Below are positions 27,132 to 33,859 of a stretch of DNA of 40,305 nucleotides, in pieces. The stretch covers positions 1 to 40,305 of the forward strand of contig JACMKU010000094.1 of NCBI GenBank assembly GCA_014379965.1. The letters are read 5' to 3'. Both the position numbers and the translations under genes were made by a program. Origin of the DNA: Chitinophagaceae bacterium. GTDB taxonomy: Bacteria; Bacteroidota; Bacteroidia; Chitinophagales; Chitinophagaceae. The notes under the pieces are model-generated. The model ran no database searches. It saw nothing but the letters and a program-made list of their open reading frames with translations, and had not been told where the DNA came from. Position 1 is the stretch's first letter, and each line of letters starts with the position of its first letter.

Positions 27132-27431
27132 TTAACCTAAGCGTGGAGGCTGCCAAAATGAAGAATAGTACACTGCGAGCCCGTTTACCTTACGACTCTC
27201 TATATAAGTAGGTTGGAAGGCTACGGCCCGGTCGACCTGCATAACCCTAGGAACCAGCACTGCACCGGGGCAACCGGAACAGGTGAAGAAAGGCGAACAG
27301 CCAGCTTCACAATCGTCACCGTTTTCCTCATGAGAACCGATTGATTCACTGGCACAACTCTCCTCTATGCAACATGGCGTAGAAGCCGAGGCAAGGATTA
27401 TGGCGAGTAGGAAGGATACCAGGAACCGCAT
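27132..27431 (-). CDS. Small secreted Cys-rich protein (DUF6660-like), first gene of the receptor operon
   Basis: The 99-residue product starts MRFLVSFLLAIILASAS with a Sec signal. It is then rich in Cys, His and acidic residues, including STPCCIEESCASES and GDDCEAGCSPFFTCSGCPG. The CSPFxxCxxC pattern recalls DUF6660, small Bacteroidota proteins often beside metal-related TonB receptors; this recall is unverified. Metal binding in the periplasm is inferred from the cysteines. The frame extends to 27560, but that extension is only translated heptamer repeat and lies beyond the promoter box at 27435-27442. The TonB receptor follows after 36 bp. Confidence 0.72.
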   Translation of the reverse strand: MRFLVSFLLAIILASASTPCCIEESCASESIGSHEENGDDCEAGCSPFFTCSGCPGAVLVPRVMQVDRAVAFQPTYIESRKVNGLAVYYSSFWQPPRLG

Positions 27432-27434
27432 GCG

Positions 27435-27442
27435 CAAAAATA
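27435..27442 (-). promoter_or_regulatory. -7 promoter box (TATTTTTG) of the Cys-rich protein/receptor operon
   Basis: The minus strand reads TATTTTTG, a perfect TAnnTTTG box. Only three bases separate it from the ATG at 27431. Transcription would start on or next to the start codon, so the mRNA may be leaderless. The same geometry is seen at purK. Confidence 0.5.
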
Positions 27443-27492
27443 TGCGTTTACCGTGTCTGTCCGAAATGAAATTGAGGCCGGAGACTTTAGGC

Positions 27493-27555
27493 GGGAGACG
27501 GGAGACGGGAGACAAGAGGCGGGAGACGGGAGACGGGAGACGGGAGACAGAAGAC
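27493..27555. repeat. Heptamer array GGGAGAC, nine units
   Basis: Nine units run in phase: GGGAGAC three times, AAGAGGC, GGGAGAC four times, AGAAGAC. Bases 27490-27504 are the exact reverse complement of 27691-27705 in the second array of this gap. The array lies about 50 bases upstream of the operon promoter box, the only array here at a gene's 5' side rather than a stop codon. Confidence 0.88.
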
Positions 27556-27652
27556 TGCAATACAAAGTAGCAGCATCGATATGTAGTTCCCCATGATTTT
27601 TCAAGCGGCCTTTAAGTAGCCCATTTACTGCTTGTCTATTGACTGCCGCCAT

Positions 27653-27771
27653 TGCCTATTGCCTATTGCTTATTTGTTATTGACTATTGCCTCCCGTCTC
27701 CCGCCTATTATCTCCCGTCTCCCACCTATTGTCTCCTGCCTCTCGCCTATTGCCACCAGCCTCCTACCGCC
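27653..27771. repeat. Heptamer array TGCCTAT/CGTCTCC, seventeen units
   Basis: Seventeen gap-free 7-bp units run from 27653: TGCCTAT twice, TGCTTAT, TTGTTAT, TGACTAT, TGCCTCC, CGTCTCC, CGCCTAT, TATCTCC, CGTCTCC, CACCTAT, TGTCTCC and five more. Two word types, one ending CTAT and one ending CTCC, are interleaved. The CTCC units complement the GGGAGAC array 150 bp to the left. This array fills much of the 428-bp gap before the T9SS cargo gene at 27860. Confidence 0.88.
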
Positions 27772-27859
27772 ACTCATCTATAAATTTCCCGGCCTCCATA
27801 AATAATTTTTTTTAGTCAACGAAAACTGTCGTACATTAATATTATAAAACCAAAATAGC

Positions 27860-29278
27860 ATGAAAAGAAAAACTCTACTCTTATTGGTAATGACATCCTT
27901 CATTATCTCCACCCACGCACAGAAAAAAGAAAAGCAACCTACCACGGGTTACGCTATTACTGCACTTGAGAAAGGCGGCAGGAGTTGGAAAGAAGTTAAA
28001 CTGGTCGATGTCACTACCGGTGAGGAAGTGAGATCTATCTACCAGAGTGCAACCGAAATAGAAGCACTTAATGCGAGGACCAAGAAGCCCGTACTTAAGA
28101 AAGACGGAAACGCTTCGACTACTACGATCACTACAACAACTCCAACCGTAGAAGTGAGGCAAAAAAAAGTAGTTAACCTCGACGATGCGCTGAACCAGGC
28201 ACAGGGAACTACACGCCAGGTGGTAAGCAGAGTGATCGTGATGAAGTCAAAGCCGCAAGTAGACAAGCCCTTTTCGACAAACTCAGCTGCAATGGCGTAT
28301 GACAAGAAACATGAACGTCTTTATTACACCCCGATGGGAATAAATCAACTGAGGTATATTGATCTTAAATCGAATAAGATATACTATTTCGAAGACGAGA
28401 CTTTCGGCCAGGTCAAAAGCAGTGGTGATGCACCAAACCAGATTACAAGAATGGTAATTGCCTCCGATGGTGATGGCTATGCTCTTAGCAACGACGCAAA
28501 ACATCTCATCAAGTTTACGACAGGAAAGAAGCCAGTCATTACTGATCTCGGCGCCCTGATCGATGATACAAAAAATGGCAACTTCTCTGTACACCATGGT
28601 GGAGGCTTCGGTGGTGACATGATTGCCGATGCAAATGAGAATCTCTACCTCATCACTGCCAATCGCAATGTCTACAAGATCTCTATTGAAACACGCGTAG
28701 CGACTCACCAGGGAGTCATCAAAGGATTACCACGTGGCTTCAGCACGAATGGCGCAATGGTAGAAGAAGGAAGCAAAGTGATTGTTGCCAGTTCCGAGTC
28801 TACAGCGGGATATTTCAGGTTTGACCTCGTAACACTTCAGGCTGAAAGGGTTTCAAAAGAAGGCGCTGTATATAATGCGTCCGACCTCGCCAACGGAAAT
28901 CTTGCTTTTGAAAAGAAGAAGAAGGAGAAGAAACAGGAAAATCCTGTTGTCACCGAAGAGGCTAAGAAACCCGTTGTTGATGAAACCGCTCGTAACCAAC
29001 GTCCAGAAGTTGCATACGACAATAATATATCCGTGTACCCCAATCCTGTGACTGCAGGAACCGTTAAAGTTTCATTCACCGATCTTCCTGTTGGAAGATA
29101 CCAGGTTCAATTGCTCGATCTTTCCGGTCGACTGGTTAGTTCTCAGGAGGTAAATGTGAATGCCAAGCTCCAGGTAAATGATTTCAATCTGCCGGATGTT
29201 GCAAAAGGTAGTTACCTTCTCAAGGTCTCCAGCGAGTTGAATAAAGTCTCTGTCACCAATAAATTGGTGGTACAGTAA
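27860..29278 (+). CDS. Secreted T9SS cargo protein with propeller-like body
   Basis: The 472-residue protein starts MKRKTLLLLVMTSFIISTHA, a Sec signal ending near THAQ. The middle has repeated strand-loop segments (RLYYTPMGINQLRYIDLKSN, ITRMVIASDGDGYALSND, NGAMVEEGSKVIVASSES) that suggest a beta-propeller. A Lys/Glu-rich linker (about 350-385) follows. The last ~80 residues form a type A sorting domain of type IX secretion: NISVYPNPVTAGTVKVSF, then YQVQLLDLSGRLVSSQ, and KGSYLLKVSS near the end. It is therefore exported and attached to the cell surface or released. The biological role is unknown. A strong terminator follows. Confidence 0.9.
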   Translation: MKRKTLLLLVMTSFIISTHAQKKEKQPTTGYAITALEKGGRSWKEVKLVDVTTGEEVRSIYQSATEIEALNARTKKPVLKKDGNASTTTITTTTPTVEVRQKKVVNLDDALNQAQGTTRQVVSRVIVMKSKPQVDKPFSTNSAAMAYDKKHERLYYTPMGINQLRYIDLKSNKIYYFEDETFGQVKSSGDAPNQITRMVIASDGDGYALSNDAKHLIKFTTGKKPVITDLGALIDDTKNGNFSVHHGGGFGGDMIADANENLYLITANRNVYKISIETRVATHQGVIKGLPRGFSTNGAMVEEGSKVIVASSESTAGYFRFDLVTLQAERVSKEGAVYNASDLANGNLAFEKKKKEKKQENPVVTEEAKKPVVDETARNQRPEVAYDNNISVYPNPVTAGTVKVSFTDLPVGRYQVQLLDLSGRLVSSQEVNVNAKLQVNDFNLPDVAKGSYLLKVSSELNKVSVTNKLVVQ

Positions 29279-29300
29279 AATAGATGTCCAGAATGTCAAG

Positions 29301-29329
29301 AAAGGTCTCCTGGTGGAGACCTTTTTTTT
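29301..29329 (+). terminator. Rho-independent terminator after the T9SS cargo gene
   Basis: AAAGGTCTCC pairs with GGAGACCTTT across a TGGT loop, followed by an eight-T run starting at 29322. It lies 22 bases after the stop codon. It is a classic intrinsic terminator, so the neighbouring heptamer hairpin is not needed for termination here. Confidence 0.92.
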
Positions 29330-29344
29330 GCGACGTCATTGAAA

Positions 29345-29477
29345 AATGTAGAATGTAAAATCTAGAATGTAAAATGTAAAAGGGGCTCACTCCAATCTTC
29401 GAAGGTCATTGGAACCGCCCCCTACCAGAAGGTTCACCTTTTACATTTTACATTCTAGATTTTACATTTTACATTCA
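29345..29477. repeat. 32-bp perfect inverted repeat built of heptamers
   Basis: From 29345 the heptamers are AATGTAG, AATGTAA, AATCTAG, AATGTAA, AATGTAA. Bases 29352-29383 are the exact reverse complement of 29437-29468, and pairing continues beyond one mismatch. The 53-base loop contains a smaller pairing (CCAAT with ATTGG). The whole element lies between a strong terminator and the acetyltransferase gene starting at 29494. It is the longest perfect inverted repeat seen in the window. Confidence 0.92.
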
Positions 29478-29493
29478 TTCAAATTTGTGGATA

Positions 29494-30057
29494 ATGCTTG
29501 ACGTCAACTTCTCTCCTTTTCCGGTACTAACGACAGAACGGTTAAGCCTGCGGCAAATTGACTTCTCGGATGCAGAGGACCTGTTTCGCCTCCGGTCTGA
29601 TGAAAGAGTCATGCGGTATATCGACCGACCCATCGCAAAGACGGTGGAAGATTCGATGGAATTGATTGGACGGATATCGGGCGACCTCGTGGCCAACAAT
29701 GGCATCACCTGGGTTATCACTCTTCGGGACGACAACAGGTTAATAGGAACGATTGGCCACTGGAAACTGATGAAAGAACATTATCGGGCGGAGGTAGGAT
29801 ACCTCCTCGATCCCCGGCACCAGGGAAAGGGCATCATGCGTGAAGCGCTGGCCAAAATACTTGATTACGGATTTAAGGAATTGAAACTACATTCGGTTGA
29901 GGCCAATGTAAACCCCGCGAACTCGGGCTCGATTCGGTTATTGGAAGGCCTAAGGTTTAGAAAGGAGGCGCACTTTCGGGAGAACTATTACTATAATGGC
30001 AAGTTCATGGACTCGCTTGTATATTCATTACTCCATTCTGAGGTCGGACCACAATAG
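29494..30057 (+). CDS. GNAT-family N-acetyltransferase (RimJ/RimL type)
   Basis: The 187-residue protein begins LTTERLSLRQIDFSDAEDLF, a hallmark of the RimJ/RimL branch. The acetyl-CoA-binding region is GYLLDPRHQGKGIMREAL with the Q-x-x-G-x-G/A-type loop. It is followed by LHSVEANVNPANSGSIRLLE and GLRFRKEAHFRENYYYNGKF, again family-typical. It would acetylate an N-terminal or other amine, substrate unknown. A TTG nine bases upstream is in frame, but ATG at 29494 is the better start. It stands alone, separated from its neighbours by a long inverted repeat and a 484-bp gap. Confidence 0.92.
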   Translation: MLDVNFSPFPVLTTERLSLRQIDFSDAEDLFRLRSDERVMRYIDRPIAKTVEDSMELIGRISGDLVANNGITWVITLRDDNRLIGTIGHWKLMKEHYRAEVGYLLDPRHQGKGIMREALAKILDYGFKELKLHSVEANVNPANSGSIRLLEGLRFRKEAHFRENYYYNGKFMDSLVYSLLHSEVGPQ

Positions 30058-30245
30058 TATATCTACGAATGGGTGATTATATCCATGGATAAAAAACTGC
30101 TGCAAATGGGATATTTATTCTGCTAACAAAGCTAAAAGGGCGGCGATTAAAGGCGAATATTTGTTAAGGTTGAAAATATTTCTTCTCGCGTGTACTGCGT
30201 GACAGGTAGTTATCCTCACCAATCATTTCTAACGTAGTTTTTCTA

Positions 30246-30277
30246 TTGCAAATATGCGACTCTTCCTATTAAATTTA
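30246..30277 (+). promoter_or_regulatory. Candidate promoter within the 484-bp gap before the second T9SS cargo gene
   Basis: A TTG (30246-30248) and TAAATTTA (30270-30277) are separated by 21 bases, close to the Bacteroidota promoter layout, with the last base of the -7 box off consensus. It would give a leader of about 260 bases to the ATG at 30542. The rest of the gap 30058-30541 shows no gene, tandem array or recognisable RNA. Confidence 0.35.
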
Positions 30278-30541
30278 CGTTGAGTTTGATCCGAACCTTA
30301 TGATGAGTTATCCCTATTGTACCCGTAAGAACCCTACAGGATTCTCCATTCATCTGCACGGATCATTTCTCCCAACAAGAGCCAAAAAGCGTTAAGCAAT
30401 CATTTACGAACGCATCCACCAGGACAAGTGTAATGGCACGGTCCGAAACAGAATCATCCAATTCATTAAAAAGCCAGTCGATTGAATGACCAGTTTCCGG
30501 ATATCCGTATGATGATTATTAATCCCAACACTGAAAACAAC

Positions 30542-31198
30542 ATGAAACGATTTTTGGATCTTACAGCTCTCCGGAATTTCAAAGCTTTTCTATTGATCGC
30601 TTTGATGACACTGGCTACCGTGACTAATGCACGTAGTGCTGATGTTACTGAGTTTTACCGCGTTTTCTTCAATACGTTTAAAGCCCAGGTAAAGTCAAAT
30701 AATACTATTGTTTTAAGATGGACGGCGACTGAGTACAACAATAAGTGTTTCGTCGTCCAGCATAGCACCAATGGAGTTGACTGGGTAGATATTGATTCTG
30801 TAAAGAGCAAGAGAAGTCTTGAATCCCTGGAAGGCTATTCATATACACATTATACCAAGCTAACGGGCAAACATTACTACCGCATCATGGATGTGGATAC
30901 TGACGAAGTGAGAGCGGGCTACTCAGAAGTCATCATCGTGAATATGCGGAACGAAAATGAGAAGCAGGTCATAAGCCCTAATCCCGCTACCAACCAACTC
31001 ACTATCGTGAGCCAGGATGCTAATACTCTCTATACCACTGCCAGGATCTACGATCTGATGGGCAAGCAGGTAACGGAGAGAACACTAAGGTCACAGACTA
31101 ATACAATCAGCATTTCGGATCTTCCTTCTGGCATATATATCGTAACAGCATCAGGCGCCAATGGAATCTCGCATACGCAAAAGATCGTAAAACAATAA
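30542..31198 (+). CDS. Small secreted T9SS cargo protein
   Basis: The 218-residue protein starts MKRFLDLTALRNFKAFLLIA, with a Sec signal ending near NARSA. The first half resembles a fibronectin-III-like beta sandwich, from TIVLRWTATEYNNKCFVVQH to HYYRIMDVDTDEVRAGYSEV, common in T9SS cargo. The C-terminal ~75 residues are a type A sorting domain: ISPNPATNQLTIVS, ARIYDLMGKQVTERTL, LPSGIYIVTASG. It is likely a surface or secreted structural protein of unknown role. An in-frame TTG at 30482 would add 20 residues before the signal, so ATG at 30542 is used. A terminator follows 19 bases after the stop. Confidence 0.85.
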   Translation: MKRFLDLTALRNFKAFLLIALMTLATVTNARSADVTEFYRVFFNTFKAQVKSNNTIVLRWTATEYNNKCFVVQHSTNGVDWVDIDSVKSKRSLESLEGYSYTHYTKLTGKHYYRIMDVDTDEVRAGYSEVIIVNMRNENEKQVISPNPATNQLTIVSQDANTLYTTARIYDLMGKQVTERTLRSQTNTISISDLPSGIYIVTASGANGISHTQKIVKQ

Positions 31199-31217
31199 AG
31201 GTTCACTCAAACTCAAG

Positions 31218-31250
31218 AAAGCCCTGTTCCGAATTTCGGGAGGGGCTTTT
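31218..31250 (+). terminator. Rho-independent terminator after the small T9SS cargo gene
   Basis: AAAGCCC pairs with GGGCTTT around an inner CCGAA/TTCGG stem, and the hairpin ends in TTTT. It follows the stop by about 20 bases. The next 240 bases up to the tRNA promoter contain nothing recognisable. Confidence 0.82.
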
Positions 31251-31490
31251 CTATTTTCATGCAAACTGGTTTTCCAAGTTGAAAAGAACTTATGACGAGA
31301 CCCCAGTTGTGGTTCGGAAATCTGCTATGTCAAACTGCGGCGGTAGTGAGAAGCAGGCCTTTCGAAAAGTGTACTCAGGCACAATGTATTAAAACAGGAC
31401 TAGTTCCAGTTTAGGGGATCACAGGTAGCGCTTCGCCTGAAAAAGCCGGATTTAATTGTTTCCAATTACCGGAGGTTCCCCATTCTAACA

Positions 31491-31498
31491 TATATTTG
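31491..31498 (+). promoter_or_regulatory. -7 promoter box (TATATTTG) of tRNA-Lys
   Basis: TATATTTG is a perfect TAnnTTTG box ending eight bases before the tRNA. This spacing puts the transcript start just upstream of the mature 5' end. No -33 TTG at standard spacing is visible. Confidence 0.6.
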
Positions 31499-31506
31499 CA
31501 GCCCCT

Positions 31507-31579
31507 GACTCCGTAGCTCAGTTGGTAGAGCTACTGACTCTTAATCAGTAGGTCCACGGTTCGAGCCCGTGCGGGGTCA
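31507..31579 (+). tRNA. tRNA-Lys (anticodon CTT)
   Basis: The 73-base cloverleaf is complete. The acceptor arms GACTCCG and CGGGGTC pair with one T-G wobble. The D arm has GCTC/GAGC, the anticodon stem is ACTGA/TCAGT around CTCTTAA with CTT at 34-36, and the T arm is CACGG-TTCGAGC-CCGTG. The discriminator is A and CCA is not encoded. The integrase gene begins 97 bases downstream, so the 3' end of this tRNA is the probable phage attachment site. Confidence 0.97.
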
Positions 31580-31582
31580 CTA

Positions 31583-31615
31583 GGCTGGAACTCGTGTCCA
31601 TAGCGGGTTCCAGCC
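31583..31615. terminator. 12-bp hairpin immediately downstream of tRNA-Lys
   Basis: GGCTGGAACTCG pairs with CGGGTTCCAGCC (one T-G pair) over a nine-base loop, followed by ATTTT. It begins four bases after the tRNA. It may terminate the tRNA transcript, or it may form part of the phage attachment or integrase-binding region; the T-run is weak. Confidence 0.5.
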
Positions 31616-31676
31616 ATTTTCACGGCTCCTTAGCCTGAAGCATATTAACGATAAAGTCAACAAAATCGTAAACATT

Positions 31677-32888
31677 ATGCTCAGTCTCCCCCATGGCTGC
31701 ACCTGCAGCTCCCCCTCAGTTTTCCCGAAGAATTGGAAAACCCAGAATGCCTCAGTAAAAAAAGATTGGTACATCCAGTATCGGTTCTACGATCCATGCG
31801 GACCCTCTGGCCAGCCAACAAGCCGACAGGTCTTCGTCAAAGGAATGAATGGGCTCAAATCTATCCAGGAACGAAGAGAAGCCACCCAGATACTTCTCGA
31901 CCACGAACTGCACAAGCTGCGGGTCGAAGGCTACAATCCGATATCTCGCCTGAGCCGGCCGGACACAGGCACAGCTGACGAGATCAGTATATTTATGCCA
32001 TTCCTGGAAGCACTTACAGAAGCACAGAAAAGATTAAAATCCGGTCGCCGAACGAAGGAGTGTTTGCGGACGATCATGAACTACTTGCCGAAAGCCGCGC
32101 AGGTGATTGGTTTGGCGATGGTTCCCATCTCGAGAGTGCGACGTAAAGATCTCGTACTGCTCTTGGAAAAATGTGGCCAAATAAAGAAAACCTGGTCTGC
32201 AAATTCGTTCAACTTTTACCGGGCGCACCTCATGATGCTATACAAGGTCCTGCTGAAATATGAAGCCGTCGAATTGAATCTAGTGGAAGGCATTGATAAG
32301 GAAGTTGTCTCTCGCCGGATCCGGCCGACACTGACCGATGATCAACGGAGTAAGATCGATAATCATCTGCGATCAACAACTTATTCATTCTGGAGGTTCA
32401 TGCATATTTTCTTTCACTCTGGCGCCAGGGAGTCGGAGCTGCTCCGATTGCAGGGAAAGCATGTCGATATCGCTGGCCAGCGTTTCCGCACTGTGATTTT
32501 AAAAGGGAAGGCCGCTACCGAGGTAGACAGGACGATTAAGGACGTGGCGATACCACTATGGAAGGAGATCATGGCAACCTGCGGCCCGGATGATTTTCTA
32601 TTCAGCCGCGGCCTGGTACCAGGAGGATCCTCCATTCGCCCGGATCAGATTACCAGGCGCTGGAGGAAGTACGTAAAGAAGCCCTTGGGCATCAAAGCTG
32701 ACTTCTATAGCCTGAAGCACCTCAACACATCGGAGACAGTTGACCGCCTGAATGAGCATGATGCGGCCGCACAGAACGCCCACACGTCCACGGCCATGGT
32801 GATCAATATCTACGATGTGAAAAGAAAGGAGCGCCAACACGAGCGGCTGAAGAAAGTCGACAATGCCTTTAGCTCGCCTGCAGTTTAG
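31677..32888 (+). CDS. Tyrosine-type site-specific integrase
   Basis: The 403-residue recombinase has the Bacteroidota integrase layout. An N-terminal arm-binding region opens PKNWKTQNASVKKDWYIQYR. A SAM-like core-binding domain covers about 95-200, and the catalytic domain follows. Box I arginine is in HSGARESELLRLQGKHV. The box II region is FYSLKHLNTSETVDRL, and the nucleophilic tyrosine is in VINIYDVKRKERQHE. The second catalytic arginine of HxxR is not in its usual place (HLNT), a variation worth noting. It would insert the element into the tRNA-Lys gene. ATG at 31677 is the only suitable start. Confidence 0.92.
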   Translation: MLSLPHGCTCSSPSVFPKNWKTQNASVKKDWYIQYRFYDPCGPSGQPTSRQVFVKGMNGLKSIQERREATQILLDHELHKLRVEGYNPISRLSRPDTGTADEISIFMPFLEALTEAQKRLKSGRRTKECLRTIMNYLPKAAQVIGLAMVPISRVRRKDLVLLLEKCGQIKKTWSANSFNFYRAHLMMLYKVLLKYEAVELNLVEGIDKEVVSRRIRPTLTDDQRSKIDNHLRSTTYSFWRFMHIFFHSGARESELLRLQGKHVDIAGQRFRTVILKGKAATEVDRTIKDVAIPLWKEIMATCGPDDFLFSRGLVPGGSSIRPDQITRRWRKYVKKPLGIKADFYSLKHLNTSETVDRLNEHDAAAQNAHTSTAMVINIYDVKRKERQHERLKKVDNAFSSPAV

Positions 32889-32905
32889 ATTAAATGCTCC
32901 TGAAT

Positions 32906-32949
32906 CCAATAATAATACTCCCGTTATCGAGGATTGTTACGATTATTGG
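32906..32949. repeat. Inverted repeat CCAATAAT/ATTATTGG after the integrase gene
   Basis: An 8-bp perfect inverted repeat spans a 28-base loop, starting 17 bases after the integrase stop. It may be a weak terminator or a protein site. The rest of the 261-bp gap up to the phage operon holds an A-run and the terminator listed separately, and no further gene was seen. Confidence 0.35.
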
Positions 32950-33090
32950 GACTGCAGTTACTTAATAATAAAAAAAAATTGTAACCGATCAAAGTATTTA
33001 TGAGCCTTACAAATACGTGACGTTTAAGGGAATGCCGCAAACCTTACAATCTTTTCGAAATTCTAAGCCTGATTCATAGTTACATAAGAA

Positions 33091-33116
33091 AAACCCCTCG
33101 TAGAAACGAAGGGTTT
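33091..33116 (-). terminator. Terminator of the phage lysis/tail operon
   Basis: AAACCCCTCG and CGAAGGGTTT pair at nine of ten positions around a six-base loop. Read on the minus strand the stem is followed by TTTTTCTT. It lies 34 bases beyond the stop of the last phage gene and may also work in the opposite direction for the integrase transcript. Confidence 0.85.
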
Positions 33117-33149
33117 ACCAGAACTAACAGATGCTTGAGACTAACGATT

Positions 33150-33455
33150 TTATTCCAGGGCCCTCCGAACCCATCCTTTTAGGAATCTGTCCTGACTAGG
33201 GTTCCTGAGGCAAATGTTTAGGTAATATCGAATCTTCTCTAGTTTGTAATTCGCCAGGAAGAGGGCCGTTTTCAAGCTGTCTACTCTCAGGCTTATCATT
33301 CCGCATGTGTCGGGGCGGCTAACCATGATTACCGAATCAGTCGCCATCCATGTAGGCTCCACGGTTAAGGTTGAATCCCTGATGACAGCAAGGGGCTCTG
33401 GTTTATTCTTACAACCGAAGGCAAGAAAGAAAATAATGATCGCTAGATTTTTCAT
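33150..33455 (-). CDS. Small phage lipoprotein with an endolysin-like C-terminal tail
   Basis: The 101-residue protein starts MKNLAIIIFFLAFGCKNKP, a lipoprotein signal with the lipobox FGC. After a 40-residue polar stretch, the C-terminus LANYKLEKIRYYLNICLRNP, then SQDRFLKGWVRRALE, closely resembles the closing segment of PG_binding_3 domains in GH108 lysozymes. Its ATG overlaps the stop of the GH108 gene by four bases (ATGA, 33452-33455). It may be an outer-membrane-linked lysis factor (o-spanin-like) or the displaced end of the endolysin. Last gene of the phage operon. Confidence 0.7.
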   Translation of the reverse strand: MKNLAIIIFFLAFGCKNKPEPLAVIRDSTLTVEPTWMATDSVIMVSRPDTCGMISLRVDSLKTALFLANYKLEKIRYYLNICLRNPSQDRFLKGWVRRALE

Positions 33456-33859
33456 TTGTTATTTAGTTTGTTGAGTGTTGTTTTGTCCATCCTACCCGTT
33501 GCTGGTATGCCCAACACGCGTTGCGCTAGTTTGATAGCTTGAGATACGCCCATATTCACACCGCTATCATAGATTGACTCTGCTACTCCCTGGTTAAGCA
33601 GTTCATCGCCTCTCATGGCATCCCAAAAATTGGTCTTGTAAAAACTGAGGACATGCTTTTGGAGTTCCGAATCCGTTGATAGATGGCGTGGAAATCCAGA
33701 CCTTTTTTTGTGATCATCGACGATATCCCATCCCTTCCACTTCGGCCACATCTTACGGGCTACCCCGCGCCATGTTTCGCCGCCGCGATCTACCGGGTCG
33801 TTTGCGTATCCACCTTCCATCTTTGCGGTCTTCTTGTATGCCAAAAGGAAATTAGCCAT
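33452..33859 (-). CDS. GH108-family phage endolysin, short form
   Basis: The 135-residue protein carries the GH108 lysozyme signature EGGYANDPVDRGGETWRGV near residue 15 with the catalytic glutamate. The beginning of a PG_binding_3 domain follows (VAESIYDSGVNMGVSQAIKL, then GRMDKTTLNKLNNK). It stops where relatives usually continue for about 40-50 more residues ending FLxGWxxR. That missing ending is found in the overlapping downstream gene. The function is cleavage of peptidoglycan at phage exit. There is no signal peptide, so export depends on a holin, and a holin-like protein is encoded upstream. Confidence 0.9.
   Translation of the reverse strand: MANFLLAYKKTAKMEGGYANDPVDRGGETWRGVARKMWPKWKGWDIVDDHKKRSGFPRHLSTDSELQKHVLSFYKTNFWDAMRGDELLNQGVAESIYDSGVNMGVSQAIKLAQRVLGIPATGRMDKTTLNKLNNK

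Noticed and set aside
27432..27560. N-terminal extension of the Cys-rich protein (SPVSRL-type repeats)
   Set aside because: It is translation of the GGGAGAC heptamer array, lies upstream of a perfect promoter box and hides the signal peptide.
27493..27771. Possible CRISPR array because of regularly spaced short repeats
   Set aside because: The units are 7 bp, contiguous and degenerate; there are no 25-40 bp repeats, no unique spacers and no cas genes.
30282..30292. GAGTTTGATCC, identical to part of the universal 5' end of 16S rRNA
   Set aside because: The flanking sequence does not continue as rRNA on either side, so this short match is coincidental.
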